DNA of 64,000 nucleotides from Wurfbainia villosa (GCA_025175895.1 CM046006.1:65120288-65184287); one strand, 5' to 3'; numbered from the stretch's first letter, positions 22,318 through 34,283 are shown. The notes: generated by a model not told the origin, from the sequence alone. Numbers and translations: made by a program.

Positions 22318-23991
22318 GGCCGGATCCAACATTCATCCGCCAAAGTTTGAAGGAGAATTTACGTGGTGGAAGAAGCGTATGGAGGTATTCTTTGAAACCG
22401 ATTTTGAAATTATGCTAATAATGGAGAATGGTTTTGAGATACCTAGGGATGAAAAAGGGGAGCCATTGGAAAATTCGAAATGGACAAAGAGGCAAAGAGA
22501 GGAGTACTTGGCGAATTCAAAGGCCAAGTATCATCTATTCAACGTACTCCCCCAACAAGAAGTCAACCGAATAAGAGAATGTGATAGCGCCAAAGAGATG
22601 TGGGAGAAGCTAGTGGAGCTTCATGAAGGCACATCCGAGGCCAAGCTAGCAAGGAGAGATGTCCTTCACTCCCAACTCAACAATATTAAACTCGATAAAA
22701 AGGAGAAGGTAACATCTCTACATTCTAGATTTAAAGAAATTCTTAACGGTTTATCTAGTGTAGGGGAGAAGCTCTCCGATAGGGATATGATTATGAAGGT
22801 AATTGATGCATTTCCCCGATCATCCAAGTGGAGTTCAATGGTGGACTCATTCTATATCTCAAAGAATCTAGAGGTAAGTACTCTAGATGAATTTTTTCCA
22901 CTATGGAATTGCATGAATCTAGGCTTGAAGGCATAAGTGAAGAACCAAGCATCAAGCCATCAAGGGGAGTGGCACTAATGGCCAACAAGGGGAAGAAGAA
23001 GAAGGAGACTCCCTCCTCATTCGATGAAGACTCCTCCTCTTCCTCCTCCTCCTCCATGGATAGCACAGAAGAAGCCTACATGGTAAGGAAGGTAAGGCAT
23101 GCTTTAAAAAGTTTTAAATTTAACAAATCAAATGATAGGAGGAGAAGGCCGAGGCAAAAAATCATATGCTACAATTTCCAAGGAGAGGGACACATAAGGG
23201 ATGATTGTCCCCTCTTGAACAAGAGCAAAGAAGAAAGGAGAAGAAAAGAAGAAAGGGAGCAAGAAAAAGGAAAAAGAGAAGAAGGCCAAGGAAAAGGTAA
23301 AGGCTAAGGCACACAAAGCCACATGGGATGATCCATCATCCTCATCATCCGAAGAAGACGCCTTCACAAACCTTTCCCTAATAGCAATAGATGATTTGGA
23401 CACCTCCTCCTCCGAGCAAGAAGAAAGAAGCACAAGTGAGGAGAGCTCAAGTGAAGGGGGAGCTTCATCCTCATCCTCATCGGAATTGGAATCGGAGGAA
23501 GAATACATGGAAACTATGGTAATGAATCTTTCTCCTAAGAAAATAGTTTCCATGATTTCATGTTTAACTAGAGACTTATTTAAGATTAAAAATAGAAATA
23601 AATGCATGAAAAATGAGATTAAGGCCCTAGAGGAAAAACTAGAAAATGCATGCATTAATGTTAATGACTATATTCCTCTAGATGTTAGTGATGCATGTAT
23701 GGAGGAAAATAGGATTTTAAGGGAAAAGGTAGACCATTTAACTAAGGTCCTAGAGAAATTCACCATAGGCTCCAATACTTTGAACATGATCATAGGGAGC
23801 CAAAGGGCAAGCTTCAATAGGAAAGGCCTAGGTTACAAGGGGAACAAAAATGAAAAGGTCTATCAATGCCTAATTGCTAAGGGTCAAGTCAAAAATAAAA
23901 CAAAGCTAGAAAATGGATCCCTAAAGAATATTTAGTGAACCCTATAGGAAAGAACTTATATTGGGTTCCTAAATCCATCCTTAAGGGTTAG
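22316..23991 (+). pseudogene. gag: Element C Gag-like protein, broken by frameshifts
   Basis: The start ATG at 22316 (MAGSNIHPPKFE, as in A) is separated from C's own LTR promoter by the 5.1-kb element B. The frame runs to about 22900, where one base is missing compared with B (T/C run near 22895). It continues at 22903-23307, shifts again in the Lys-rich tract near 23280, and shifts a third time near 23905. The last part reads KEYLVNPIGKN and a WVPKSILKG end with stop at 23989-23991. The zinc knuckle is CYNFQGEGHIRDDC: the second cysteine is Phe. Domain order equals that of B. Confidence 0.88.
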
Positions 23992-24296
23992 GAAAATCCT
24001 AGGATAGTCAACCATGAGGATTTTACTTATATCATATTTAATGGTTGACTTAGGATGGTGTGGGTTATAAATTTTTAACATAGTGTTGGGGGATGATAAT
24101 GTATAACCCATAAATTGAATTTTTAAATCATGATTCATGCTCAATTTTATAATTTATAATCATGATATGCAATGATTGATGATTTATGATCATGATTGAT
24201 AATTCTTGATGCATATTCATGATTGGATTTTTAGGATGATACTTATCCATGGGTAGAAATGCACGAAAATTTTTTGGTTAAGTACAAATACCTTTA
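23992..24296 (+). other. Element C non-coding region, part 1
   Basis: A/T-rich sequence after gag, collinear with the same region of B (inverted in the window). No gene is seen. It ends in the TTA target of the Harbinger-like insertion. Confidence 0.75.
24294..24296. repeat. TTA target-site duplication, left
   Basis: TTA precedes GGGTGCGTTTGG and recurs at 25204-25206 after GCACCC. Element B has a single TTA at the homologous site. Confidence 0.85.
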
Positions 24297-25203
24297 GGGT
24301 GCGTTTGGTTCAAGTAATCATACATAACCTTGGTTATGTGATTACCAGGGAATAAAACATAACCTTTGAATAAAGTATAACCTTTGATAAAAACTTTGTT
24401 TGGTTGGAGGTTTTAATATATAACTTAGTTTAACATTTTACTAAATTATCCTTTGTCTTTTGCTCAATCGATTGAAGCGGCAGCGGAAATAATGCGATAG
24501 CGACGTGATCGGCTGTGCGATGCCGGTCGAGGCGATGTGAGGTGATCGACCGGTGGCCGACCGACACCGTGGTGGTGCGATTCCGATAGCGGTGGTCAAT
24601 CAATCGCAGCGGCAACACGGCGATCGATCGACAGCAGCGACAACGATGAAGCGTCGATCGGCGGCGAAATCGGCCGGCGATGGTCGATGGCGGCTGCGGC
24701 GGCCGTTGATCGGCAGCGGCGGCGGCGGCCGTCAGCGATAAGCGGAGGCGATGGCGAAGCGATGGCGGCAATGGCGATGGCGGTAGCGCAGTGGCGGCGG
24801 TAGCAAGCGATAGCAATGGCGGCAAGCGTGGCGGGTGGCGGTGGCGGCGAAGGCGGCGAAGCGCGGCGGCAGCGATGGCGGCCAGCGGTGGCGAACGCGA
24901 TGGCGCGGCGGCCATTCGCGGCGGCGGCGGCGAGCGATTGAGTTTTGACAAATTAACATTTAATATATTGCTAGGGGTAATATTGGAAAAAAAATTCTTT
25001 AACCCCGGGAATCAACAAAAACCTTGGTTCTCCAAGGTTTTTCTATTCTCCCTAAAAAGGTTTTTGTCCATAATCAGGTAATGAACAATTACCAGGTAAT
25101 TATTCATAACCTAAACCAAACAAAGTTTTTGTTGATAATCTAACAAGGTTTTTGTTGATAACCTAACAAGGTAATCAACAAAAACCCCCAACCAAATGCA
25201 CCC
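24297..25203. mobile_element. Harbinger-like non-autonomous DNA transposon with G/C-rich core
   Basis: 907 bases bounded by inverted termini GGGTGCGTTTGGTT and (complement of the right end) GGGTGCATTTGGTT, with TTA duplications, as in PIF/Harbinger and Tourist-type elements. The homologous site in element B is empty, confirming insertion. The outer 180 bases on each side are A/T-rich with repeated ACCTTGGTT/AACAAGGTT words. The core (about 24475-24945) is very rich in GGCGGC/GATCGGC trinucleotide patterns and gives spurious Arg/Pro/Ala-rich frames on both strands. No transposase is present. Confidence 0.82.
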
Positions 25204-26052
25204 TTAGGAACATCTCACAACCCACTATAAGGCTAACTTTGATTGAAAACATAGTATGGGTGAAATATTAGGATGATACTAATGGTCCACTAATGCCTAT
25301 GACATTTAGATGGTCATTTAAAGTATCAAAATAGTAATAATAGACCAATCATGGGGAAGGCTTATGTTTAATTCATAGACATATTGCCCAAAGATTATGG
25401 TTGGATATTTCATATGTTTTCAAAATCATTCCTTACTTTAAAATTTGTGTTTTCATGTTTTGAAACAATCTAAAGCAAAACTAGATGTTAAAATTGATAC
25501 AAATTTGATCAAATACTAGTTGTTTTTGAAACTTTTGGATTTTTGGCAAATCATTGAAAATATAAGTAATTTTTAGAAAACTCATTTTTCACTAATAAAG
25601 GACTTTAAAATAAAAGTGTTTTCAAAATTTCATAATTTTTTAAATTTTCTGAAATTTCTGGTGCTTTTTTGAATTTCGGTCCAAAAATTAGAAATTGCTG
25701 AAACCAGCGTGCCAGTCGATTGATGTCTAATCCAGTCAACTGATGTACTGTGCACGAGCACAGTAACCTGATTTTATCGGGTTTTGTTTGGTTTTTAGTT
25801 CTCTCTTCCTTTAGAGTTGATGTCATGCGTGTATAACATTTAGATAATATTTTTGATGGTGTCAAAGGGGGAGAATTGATAAGTTTAAGTTAATCATGCT
25901 AAAAGGGAAAATTTAGCATATCTTAAGGGGGAGTTGCATGTTAAGGGGGAGTTTTCATACTCATATTATTTACATGCTTTCTTGCCTTATATTTTTATGT
26001 AATTGTTTTTACCTAACTTAAATGGATTGTCACACATCAAAAAGGGGGAGAA
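25204..26052 (+). other. Element C non-coding region, part 2, with polypurine tract
   Basis: The continuation of the gag-to-LTR interval. It carries the paired decayed palindromes CAGTCGATTG (25713) and CAGTCAACTG (25733), 20 bases apart. The tract AAAAAGGGGGAGAA (about 26039-26052) precedes the LTR. No gene is seen. Confidence 0.78.
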
Positions 26053-26849
26053 TGTTAGGTCAATTAACCCAGTGATATGGTTTTGATGTGTGTGGCAAAG
26101 GGTTTAAGTTAGGTTTGATATGGATTTGATGTGCATTGAAGTCGTGCAGGACTTAGTAATTCGCACATGGAGTATTGGCGAGTTTCACCTCTCATGACTC
26201 GGTCCTAGAGTCGGTGAAAGATGCATTGCAGAAGCCGTACGCTTAGTGCATCCGAGGGACCACCGGACGAGGAGCATTGGAGTGAAGCTAGAGGAAGTAG
26301 ACTTCAGGGCGAGACGCGAAGGATGGCGCTGCGAAACCATGCGCTTGGCGCATCCGAGGGACATGGTCGGACGAAGACAACTTCGAAGACGAGGGACTCC
26401 AAGGGAATGAGAGTGAGCGATTGTAACCCGAGACGGGGAAGATCGTAGGTGAAACTTGGCCATTTGGCTAAGTGTCAGATGGGATTTTCCGACATCAGTC
26501 GATTGCCATGACATGGCAGTCGACTGCTCCAAGTCGACTGTGACTCAACTAGTGTTCAAGTCAGGTTTATGTCCTAGCGATTTGCAGGATGGCGATCATT
26601 GAAACCATCGATCGACTCTCGATTGCGGCATGATCACAAGGGTTTCAAACACAGAATGGTTATCAATCGAGTGCTCGCTTCCGGCACTCGACTGTTGGCT
26701 CCATCAGTCGAGTGATGGGAAGATCAGTCGACTAATGTGAGAGTCGTTAGATGAAATCCAACGTGGAAGAAGTCGTTATTGGGCAATGACTATAGGAGCA
26801 GTCGACTGATTAGGGCATCAGTCGACTGCCAGGCGCCCAACGGGAAGAA
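26053..26849 (+). repeat. Element C 3' LTR, left part
   Basis: It starts TGTTAGGTCAATT and aligns with 15928-16735. Element D interrupts it after AAGAA (26845-26849); the rest is at 46103-46529. Confidence 0.92.
26845..26849. repeat. Target-site duplication of element D, left copy (AAGAA)
   Basis: AAGAA before the TGTTGGG end of element D equals 46098-46102. The uninterrupted C 5' LTR has a single AAGAATGAG at this place (16731-16739). Confidence 0.93.
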
Positions 26850-29060
26850 TGTTGGGTTTCCGGCACCGCGGCGAGTGTGTGTTCGAACATGTTTCATAAA
26901 CATGTGCGCAGTGAAAGAAATAAAAAAAAATAAATCTAATTTATTACATCACACACACCACACGCATGAATAGTACAACATGTGTAGACATAACTGTAGT
27001 TTTAAATTTTGCAATAAAAGAAAATTTATTCTATGTATACCTAACGTATCACATGTAGCGAGAAAGGCATCAACCAGAGAGACCCTCGCTAGAATCGCCT
27101 CTATCCATATCCACGCTGAGTATCTTTGGGATGACTTCACAAAGTCATGAGCCTCGTCTTCGTACGAGTCACTAGCCTCGTGTCGTAGATGATGTGATCG
27201 AGAGAAGATCACAATCCGAATAAAAATTCGGATTCAAAATGAGTCCTTAAAAACTCGCTTCTCCGGAGAGGTATTCACCCACCGTTTGACAAATCTTTCG
27301 TCCTCCACCTATGAGGATTACCGGAGATCGAATCCCCGGCAAGGAAGTCACTGTCGGAGCTCCAAACGGCGTCCAAAATATGCTCCGACACGAAGTAAAC
27401 AAGCTGTCCAGAAAACTGGACAGCTTTGGTGGACTATTAGCGCCGGCCAAATAAGGAAGCTAGATGCTCACCTTGTCGTCGAAGCCAAGGAAGATCACTG
27501 GAGGGTCGTTGGAGGATCGCCGACTGAAGCTTGGACGCCGGCAACAATTTGGACGGCGACACAAGAGGTGGGCGACGGCTAGGGTTTGGGCGCTGACCAC
27601 GAGAGGAGAGGAGGGAGAGGGGCGGCAACTTTGGATTAGAGCTCTCATTAAACCCTTGAGCCCTATTTTATAGAGAACAAATTCTCCTAATGGTTATTGG
27701 TTCATAACCAAAATCCATTAACCCGCTCCATTAATTTAAGTTAAAATAAATCAAACTGATTTGGTCTATTTTAAGTTAAAACAAACTGAACCAACTTTGG
27801 TTTATTCGTTTAAAACAAACCAAACCCCTTTGGTTTATTCTCCACCATTGGATTAGAACCAAACCAATTTGGTTCATCCATCATGTCTTCATAAGACACG
27901 GCCCATCCAAGCTTCCATTACGACTGAAACGATTTCATGCTCGCTCCTTGTTTGGTCCAACCAAATCTAGTTTCTCTCGATCTGAGAATCTCATTCTCAA
28001 ACTCGTTTTAAATCCTTCGGATTATGCTCGTTGTGCATGTGACCAAATAGATTCTCGATTTATGTTGGCCGTCTATAATTAACTATTAATTATAGAATGA
28101 TCATGAGTGGCACCTAGTAGTACATCATGATCCCCAATTAATCGAAAAGATCAACGGTTGATCCAGAACTATTTCTGAAACCCTTCAGCAGCTACAATGA
28201 ATCGTGCCTCATTCCTTTCACTCATCTTATACCCACTTGGTTCAGGACATGGTCTATAGTGTCAATCCCCACTAGGTTGACTACGTCACACCTAGCCCAA
28301 GTATCATTTCCTCATCCTACGGATTCTAGTTACTGCACATGTATCCAAGAGTACCTTACTCTAAATATGTAATGCTTTAGCCAAAGACTTTAGTAACAAT
28401 CCGACGAGAGGCCATGGGTATACATCTCCTCGCAAGGAGTGGTGAATCCTTTATAGACTATTCAAACACCTTCAATCACTTCGACTTATGCCCAATCATC
28501 CCGGGTCCACATCTCCTCAGAGATGCTTGCTTAAGATGTCAAAGCATAGGTCTTCATGACCAAGATGACTTGAATACCGCAAGTCAAAGGAACATCGCAC
28601 TTAAGCTGCAGTAAGAACTTCATTGATATATCTATATATGTAGAGAACCATATGAAGTCTTATAGCTGGTCACTCCAATGAACTAGTTATCATAACTAGC
28701 ATTCACGATTAACTCCGAACATTACAATGTCTCCAGTTAGTGAGAATCAACTGCTTGGATACACCAAGGAGTATACCTCGTGCTAGTCTCGACAGAATTG
28801 ATGGTGTCTGAATCCATCAATTTATCGACTAGGGATAATTCTGATACATCACAATTATACATGTAGAGATACTCACTAGTTGTGATCCAATCATAAATTC
28901 TCTCATGCTATGAATCATATCATGGACATTCAATAAATGAGTTTAAGATCTAATCAAATACATGAGAACATGTATACTCAAATAGTGAATCTTCATTTAT
29001 CATATAAATGGTTCAAACATAAGGCGATTGCCTTAGGACATCTCTCATATATTGCTAACA
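26850..29060 (-). repeat. Element D 3' LTR
   Basis: A 2211-bp LTR whose partner is 34284-34643 plus 44264-46097. In minus sense it runs from TGTTAGCAATATATGAG to CCGGAAACCCAACA. The TATA box is the complement of ATTTTATAG (27665-27673). No gene lies inside; apparent frames are LTR shadows. Confidence 0.93.
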
Positions 29061-29080
29061 AACTACCACTTGGCCTAATG

Positions 29081-29908
29081 TCAATCGCTACGGTATCCAA
29101 TACTATAGGATCTAACATGACCCTTAAACTTACTTTGAGGTAATGCCTTAGTCAAAGGATCCGCTAAGTTCCTTTCAGTGGGAATTTTCTCAATTTGTAT
29201 TTCCTTCCTACTAATGATCTCTCTGATCAGATGATAGCGGCGAAGCACATGTTTGGATCGTTGATGAGACCTTGGCTCTTTCGCCTGTGCAATTACTCCA
29301 TTTTTGTCACAGTAGACCAGTATTGCTTCAATAATGGCTGAAACCACACCAAGTTCATAAATGAACTTCTTGATCCAAACCGCTTCCTTTGCTGCTTCCG
29401 AAGCTACAATGTATTCTGCCTCATTAGTAGAATCCGCTATAGTGTCTTATTTGGAACTTTTCCAACTCACAACGCCCCCATTCAAGGTGAACACGTATCC
29501 AGACTGAGACCTGGAATCATCCTTGTCTGTCTGGAAGCTGGCATCCGTATACCCGTGTATCACCATGTCCCCTTCTCCATATATTAGGAACATATCCTTA
29601 GTTCTTCTCAAGTACTTAAGGATTGTCTTAACAGTCGCCCAATGATCCATTCCTGGATTAGATTGGTATCTACTCGTGACACTCAGAGCATACGATACAT
29701 CGGGCCTCATACATAACATAGCATACATGATAGATCCTATTGCGGATGCATAGGGAATCTTACTCATGCAAATCCTCTCGTCTTCTATGCACGGACACAT
29801 AGACTTCGAAAGGTGTATCCCATGCCTGATGGGTAGGAAACCTTTCTTAGATTCCGACATGCTAAACCTCTTTAGCACTCGGTCTATATGTAGACTGCGA
29901 AAGACCAA
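29081..29908 (-). pseudogene. pol: Element D RNase H and connection domain, broken
   Basis: From 29908 the frame gives the typical copia stretch between RT and RNase H, including RPDVSYALSVTSRYQSNPG and HGYTDASFQTDKDD, the first RNase H aspartate region. A TAA stop replaces the codon after SWKSSK (29447-29449). The frame continues through STNEAEYIVASEAAKEAVW, with the RNase H glutamate, to the C-terminal NLADPLTKAL motif and ends at 29081. RNase H would degrade the RNA strand of the RNA-DNA hybrid. The stop removes the second half, so the domain cannot work as it stands. Confidence 0.9.
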
Positions 29909-30749
29909 GCAACCATTTCGATCTATCTCTATAGATCTTAATCCCGAGGATGTAGGTTGCTTCTTCCAGATCTTTCATGGAGAATGTCTTGGACAACCAA
30001 ATCTTAACCGACTGTAAGACAGAAACATCATTTTCTATAAGTAATATATCATCGACATACAATACTAGGAACACGACTGCACTCCCACTAACCTTCTTGT
30101 ACACACAAGGTTCATCTGGATTTTGTGAGAAATCAAACTTTTTTATTGTCTCATCAAAACGGATATTCCATCTCCTGGATGCTTGCTTCAGTCCATATAT
30201 GGACCGTCGCAATTTGTATACCTTGGTTTTATCAACCGATGTGAAACCCTCAGGTTGTATCATATACATGTCCTCGAGCAGGTTTCCATTAAGGAAAGTT
30301 GTTTTCACATTCATCTGTCATATCTCATAATCATAATGAGCTGCTATGGCCAGGAGCATCCGAATGGATTTAAGCATAGCAATCGGCGAATAGGTTTCAT
30401 CATAATCAACACCTTGCTTTTGACGATATCCTTTCGCCACCAATCTAACCTTATAGGTAATCACATTACCATCCATGTCGGTTTTCTTCTTGAAAACCCA
30501 CTTGCACCCTATAGGCTTTATGTCTTCAAGTGGGTCAACCAAGTTCCAAACTTGGTTTTCATACATGGAATCCATTTCCGACTTCATGGCGTCAAGCCAC
30601 TTATCCCTTTCTGAAATTTTCAGAACTTCTTCATAACTGGTAGGCTCCTCATCATCAATAAATAACACATTGTTCGATTCACTTATGAGAAATCCATATC
30701 TCTCAGGAATATTGCGTGTTCTACCAGATCTATGAAGATGTGGTGTCAC
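29862..30749 (-). pseudogene. pol: Element D reverse transcriptase, interrupted
   Basis: The N-terminal part (30749-30318) has the copia RT start, with WLDAMKSEMDSMYENQVW and the GCKWVFKKK motif. A TGA replaces the usual Trp codon in YEIWQM-type sequence (30315-30317). The next part (30314-29862) contains KTTFLNGNLLEDMYMIQPEG, SIYGLKQASRRW and an intact catalytic LYVDDILLI. The frame then shifts near 29880 into the connection domain. The RT would copy the element's RNA into DNA. The active-site YVDD is conserved, but the protein cannot be made in one piece. Confidence 0.92.
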
Positions 30750-30872
30750 AATAGGTCCAGCCGATGGCTCATCACTATGAGTTATTGGCTGTTGTGCTTC
30801 ACCAGGTATCTCATCAATGTCTATTTGAGTTTCTCAAGCCTCCTCAAGCTCGACGACACTCCCACTGTTTTC
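30750..30872 (-). pseudogene. Linker between integrase and reverse transcriptase of D
   Basis: A low-conservation linker in the same polyprotein; the integrase-side frame ends at a stop at 30873. Acidic and Ser-rich codons are readable, but no domain. Confidence 0.6.
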
Positions 30873-31727
30873 TTATAAGAGAAACTCTTTCTTTAGAAAC
30901 ACAACATGCCTTGAAACAAACACCTTTTGTTCCACAGGATGATAGAATTGGTAACCCCTTGTTTCCTTAGGGTATCCAATAAATAGACATTTATCAGACT
31001 TAGCATCCAATTTGTCTGATACAGTCCGCTTCACATAAGCAGGATAACCCCATATCTTCAAGTAAGATACATGAGGTTTCTTACTATTCCATATCTTATA
31101 TGGAGTAGTAGAGACCACCTTAGTTAGCATTCTGTTTAGCAAGTAAACAGCTGTCTGAAGTGCATAGCCCCAAAAGGACTTGAGAAGATTCGCATGATTC
31201 ATCATTGACCTAACCATGTCCAACAAGGTTCGGTTACGCCTCACAGATACACCATTATGTTGTGGTGTATATGGCGGAGTCCATTGAGACAATATATCAT
31301 TGTCTCTTAGAGAATATAGAAACTCTTGACTTAAGTATTTACCACCTCGATCCGATCGAAGTATTTTAATACTCTTGTCATGTTGTTTCTCTACTTCATT
31401 TCTGAATTCTTTGAACCTTTCAAAGGCTTCAGACTTGTGTTTCATCAAGAACACATACCCAAACTGTGAGTGATCATCGGTGAAGGTAATGAAGTAGTTA
31501 TAACCTCCTAAGTCTTGAGTTGACATAGGTCCACATACATCAGTATGTATTAGACCAAGCAACTCACCCACCGGTTCACCTTTTCCAGTAAAAGGTAACT
31601 TGATCATCTTGCCTTTTAAGCATAATTTGCATGTATCATATGAATCTAATTCAAACGATTCCAGAATTCCACATCGGTGTAATTCGGGCATGCGTTTCTT
31701 GCTCACATGGCCAAGACGACAATGCAT
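30873..31727 (-). pseudogene. pol: Element D integrase, catalytic glutamate lost
   Basis: An uninterrupted stretch of about 284 codons with the zinc-binding GAG-pre-integrase region (HCRLGH ... CKLCLKGK) and the rve core: first Asp in IHTDVCGP, second in LRSDRGGKY. The third catalytic residue should be Glu in NGVAERRNRT-type sequence, but the motif reads NGVSVRRNRT (GTG instead of GAG, near 31231-31239). The C-terminal copia-specific part (WGYPAYVKR, FIGYPKETRGYQFY) follows. Integrase joins element DNA to the target; without the DDE glutamate it should be inactive even if translated. It differs from the rest of pol in having no internal stop. Confidence 0.92.
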
Positions 31728-32338
31728 ATGTAGGAGTCTAATTGATTATCTTTTCGAGCATGCTTGTTGCTCGCTTCGATATTGAAAATGTCACTGGATA
31801 TGTCCAACGTATAAATACCATTGCTTAAGGTTCCTATCCCATAAAGTATGTCATTCAAGGTTATATAACAACAATTGTTACTAAATGTCAAATGGTAACC
31901 ATTTCTATTTAAGCAGGAAATAGAAACAATGTTCTTTATTAGAGAAGGAACACAATAGCAATTGTCCAGTTCTAAGACTAGTCCACTAGGGAGGTTCAGT
32001 AAATAAGTTCCGATGGCGACCGCAACAACCTTTGCTCCATTGCCAACTCACAAATTTGACTCCCCTTTGACGAGTCTTCTTCTATTCCTTAGCCCTTGTA
32101 TGTCATTACATATATGTGAGTCACACCCAGTATCCAATACCCAAGTGTCTAAGGAAATAGAATGACAATCAATAATGAAGATACCTGAAGAGGATAGGGC
32201 ATCGGATGCCTTCTTCTTCTTCACGGACTCAAGATAAATCTTGCAATGTCTTCGCCAGTGGCCTTCCTTGCCACAATGATGGCAAGTGCCCTTTTGTGCT
32301 GGTTTTTCCTTCTTAGCCTTCTTATTCTTCCCTTTCTT
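31728..32338 (-). pseudogene. Element D zinc knuckle and aspartic protease region
   Basis: Directly after the gag stop, the same frame gives a Lys-rich stretch and a complete CX2CX4HX4C knuckle (CHHCGKEGHWRRHC, about 32280-32240). The protease active-site context LDTGCDSH follows (about 32150-32128). A TGA replaces Trp in the LWVGNG-type motif near 32045. The end (31891-31703) reads NGIYTLDISS before the integrase zinc region. The protease would cleave the Gag-Pol polyprotein. Two stops make this a relic. Confidence 0.85.
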
Positions 32339-33004
32339 CTATTCCTTTGCCTTCCTCTTAGAACCTTTCTTCGATGAATCAACTAACAGAACCGTCTTCT
32401 CCTCATGCTTCACAGAAGGCTCCACAGTCTTCAGCATATTGAAGAGCTTAGGAATAGTGGATTCTAGTTTGTTCATCCGATAGTTCATTACAAATTGTGA
32501 GAAACTCTTGGGAAAACAATGCAGAATTAAGTCAATACTTAATTCATGATCCATCACAAACCCGAGGGTGGCCAGCCGCTCGATGTACCTGTTCATCTTT
32601 AGCACAAACTGCACTACAGACGAACCTTCTTGCATCTTAGAGGTGAAGAGGAGCCTGGAGACTTTGAACCTTTCGGATCTCGCTTGCTCATCAAACAACT
32701 TGTGAAGATGGAAGACTATGGTATTAGCATCCATATTCTCATGATGCTTTTGCAGCTCAAGTATCATCGCAACTAGCATGATGCAACTCGCCAATTCAAA
32801 ATCTGCCACATGTTTCTGATAGGCCAACAATTGGTCTAGAGTTGCATCGTCCCTAGGACGGTTGGGAAGAGGCTCTTCTAGGATATACGCTAGCTTTTCC
32901 GCCTTGAGAACAATTCTCAAGTTTCTAAGACAATCCAGGAAGTTAGGCCTAGTCAATTTGTTTGAATCCAAAATAGTGTGCAAATTCAAAGACGTTATGA
33001 TCAA
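32339..33004 (-). pseudogene. gag: Element D Gag, truncated before its zinc knuckle
   Basis: A 221-codon frame with a copia Gag (UBN2-like) N-terminal domain. It starts MIITSLNLHTILDSNKL and contains DATLDQLLAYQKHVADFELA, SSVVQFVLKMNRYIERLATLG and ELSIDLILHCFPKSFSQFV. It ends in a basic tail at a TAG (32339-32341), and homology continues beyond that stop into the knuckle. In an intact element gag and pol are one frame, so this is a premature stop. No similarity beyond the family level is seen to the Gags of A, B, C and E; D belongs to another lineage. Confidence 0.88.
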
Positions 33005-34283
33005 TCGATTAACCTAGAAATACAAAACGAGCATATATGAGAAAATGATTTTAAAATGCATCAACATATATTTATAAATCCCATTCATTTTTTGAATTTC
33101 AAAAACCCCAAAATCACTTCGGGAGATCGTAGGTCCATCTTCGAATGGGCTAATATCCAACATAGATATGAACAACCTTGGAGAGAGTCCAACAAGTCAT
33201 TCATAGCTACAATGGTAGGTATCAAATATACCGATTGCATATCACATATATGCAACTATCACAATGTACTATCAACTAATTGAATGTTCACACATACATC
33301 GGGTTGTTAACTCATTAACAAGTATACATTATATGTATAGCACCCAACTTCATCTCCTTTCACATCGACCTTGGAGAGAGTCCAACAAGCCGATGCTCCA
33401 GGTCAAAGTCAACCCATTAATTGAGAAATAGTTTTAATATGGTTAGAGTACATTCAACCAATTAGCCTGGCTTAGAGAGAGTCCAACAACCAAAACTAAC
33501 GATCGACCTCTGACTCTTACCATATTAGTATTAAATTATTTCATGGTTTAAACATGTTCGGGTTCGAGCCGGGCTTGGAGAGAGTCCAACAACCCAAACA
33601 AGAAACAGAACTCTGGTTCTAACCATATTAATGGAAGGTGTAGACTTTAATATTGAGTAAGGATTTTTGTCTCATCCTCTTTGCATGCAAATAACTATTA
33701 TCTACATGGCATGACATACATCTACATGTCACGACACGCATGGCATAATAATATGCATCTAATGCAATTACATGACATACAATTATGGCATGTACAAAAT
33801 TTTCTTATATGTCATAACTATTTATGGAAATAAAATATGTTTGAGATTTGATTCTTCAAATCAAATCAGGATTAAATTAGGAAATAAATTTCCAAATCTA
33901 ATCACATATTTTATTTGTGGAAAGTGTTGATTAAGGAAAGTCAAATTTAATTTAGGAAATAAATTTCCTAAATTGTCAAAACTATTTATGGAAATAAAAT
34001 ATATTTAAGATTTGATTTCCCAAATCAAATCATGATTAAATTAGGAAACAAATTTCCAAATCTAATCAAATATTTTATTTATGGAAAATGTTAATTTCCA
34101 TAAATACTTCTAACTTTCCAAAAGTAGAAGATTTCCATAAATACTTCTAGACTTTCCAAAACTAAAAAATTTCCATAAATACTTCTAACTTTCTAGAAGT
34201 AGAAAATTTCCATAAATACAATTACGACTATCGCAAAACAATTTTACGATTATGTCGAAACACAACCTGGGCTCTTATACTAC
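33005..34283 (-). other. Element D leader with repeats and degenerate primer-binding site
   Basis: 1.28 kb between the 5' LTR and gag. Next to the LTR end (34284) the minus strand reads TAGTATAAGAGCC (34280-34268), two changes from TGGTATCAGAGCC. The middle has near-duplicate A/T-rich blocks (33830-33912 and 33975-34082) and a triplicated TTTCCATAAATACTTCTA unit (34092-34220). The gag-proximal half has four copies of CTTGGAGAGAGTCCAACAA. Confidence 0.75.
33177..33592. repeat. Four spaced copies of a 19-bp motif in the leader of D
   Basis: CTTGGAGAGAGTCCAACAA lies at 33177-33195, 33370-33388, 33471-33489 (CTTAG variant) and 33574-33592. The text between copies is unrelated. Conservation of the motif in diverged surroundings suggests a functional site, for example in RNA packaging or promoter control; this is inference. 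Confidence 0.75.

Noticed and set aside
24430..24951. Long Pro/Arg/Leu-rich reading frames on both strands in the Harbinger-like element
   Set aside because: They come from the G/C-rich triplet core, exist in several frames at once and have no domain.
27247..27673. Frames in the D LTR (also at 44299-44676)
   Set aside because: They repeat in both LTR copies and lie across the LTR promoter; shadows, not genes.
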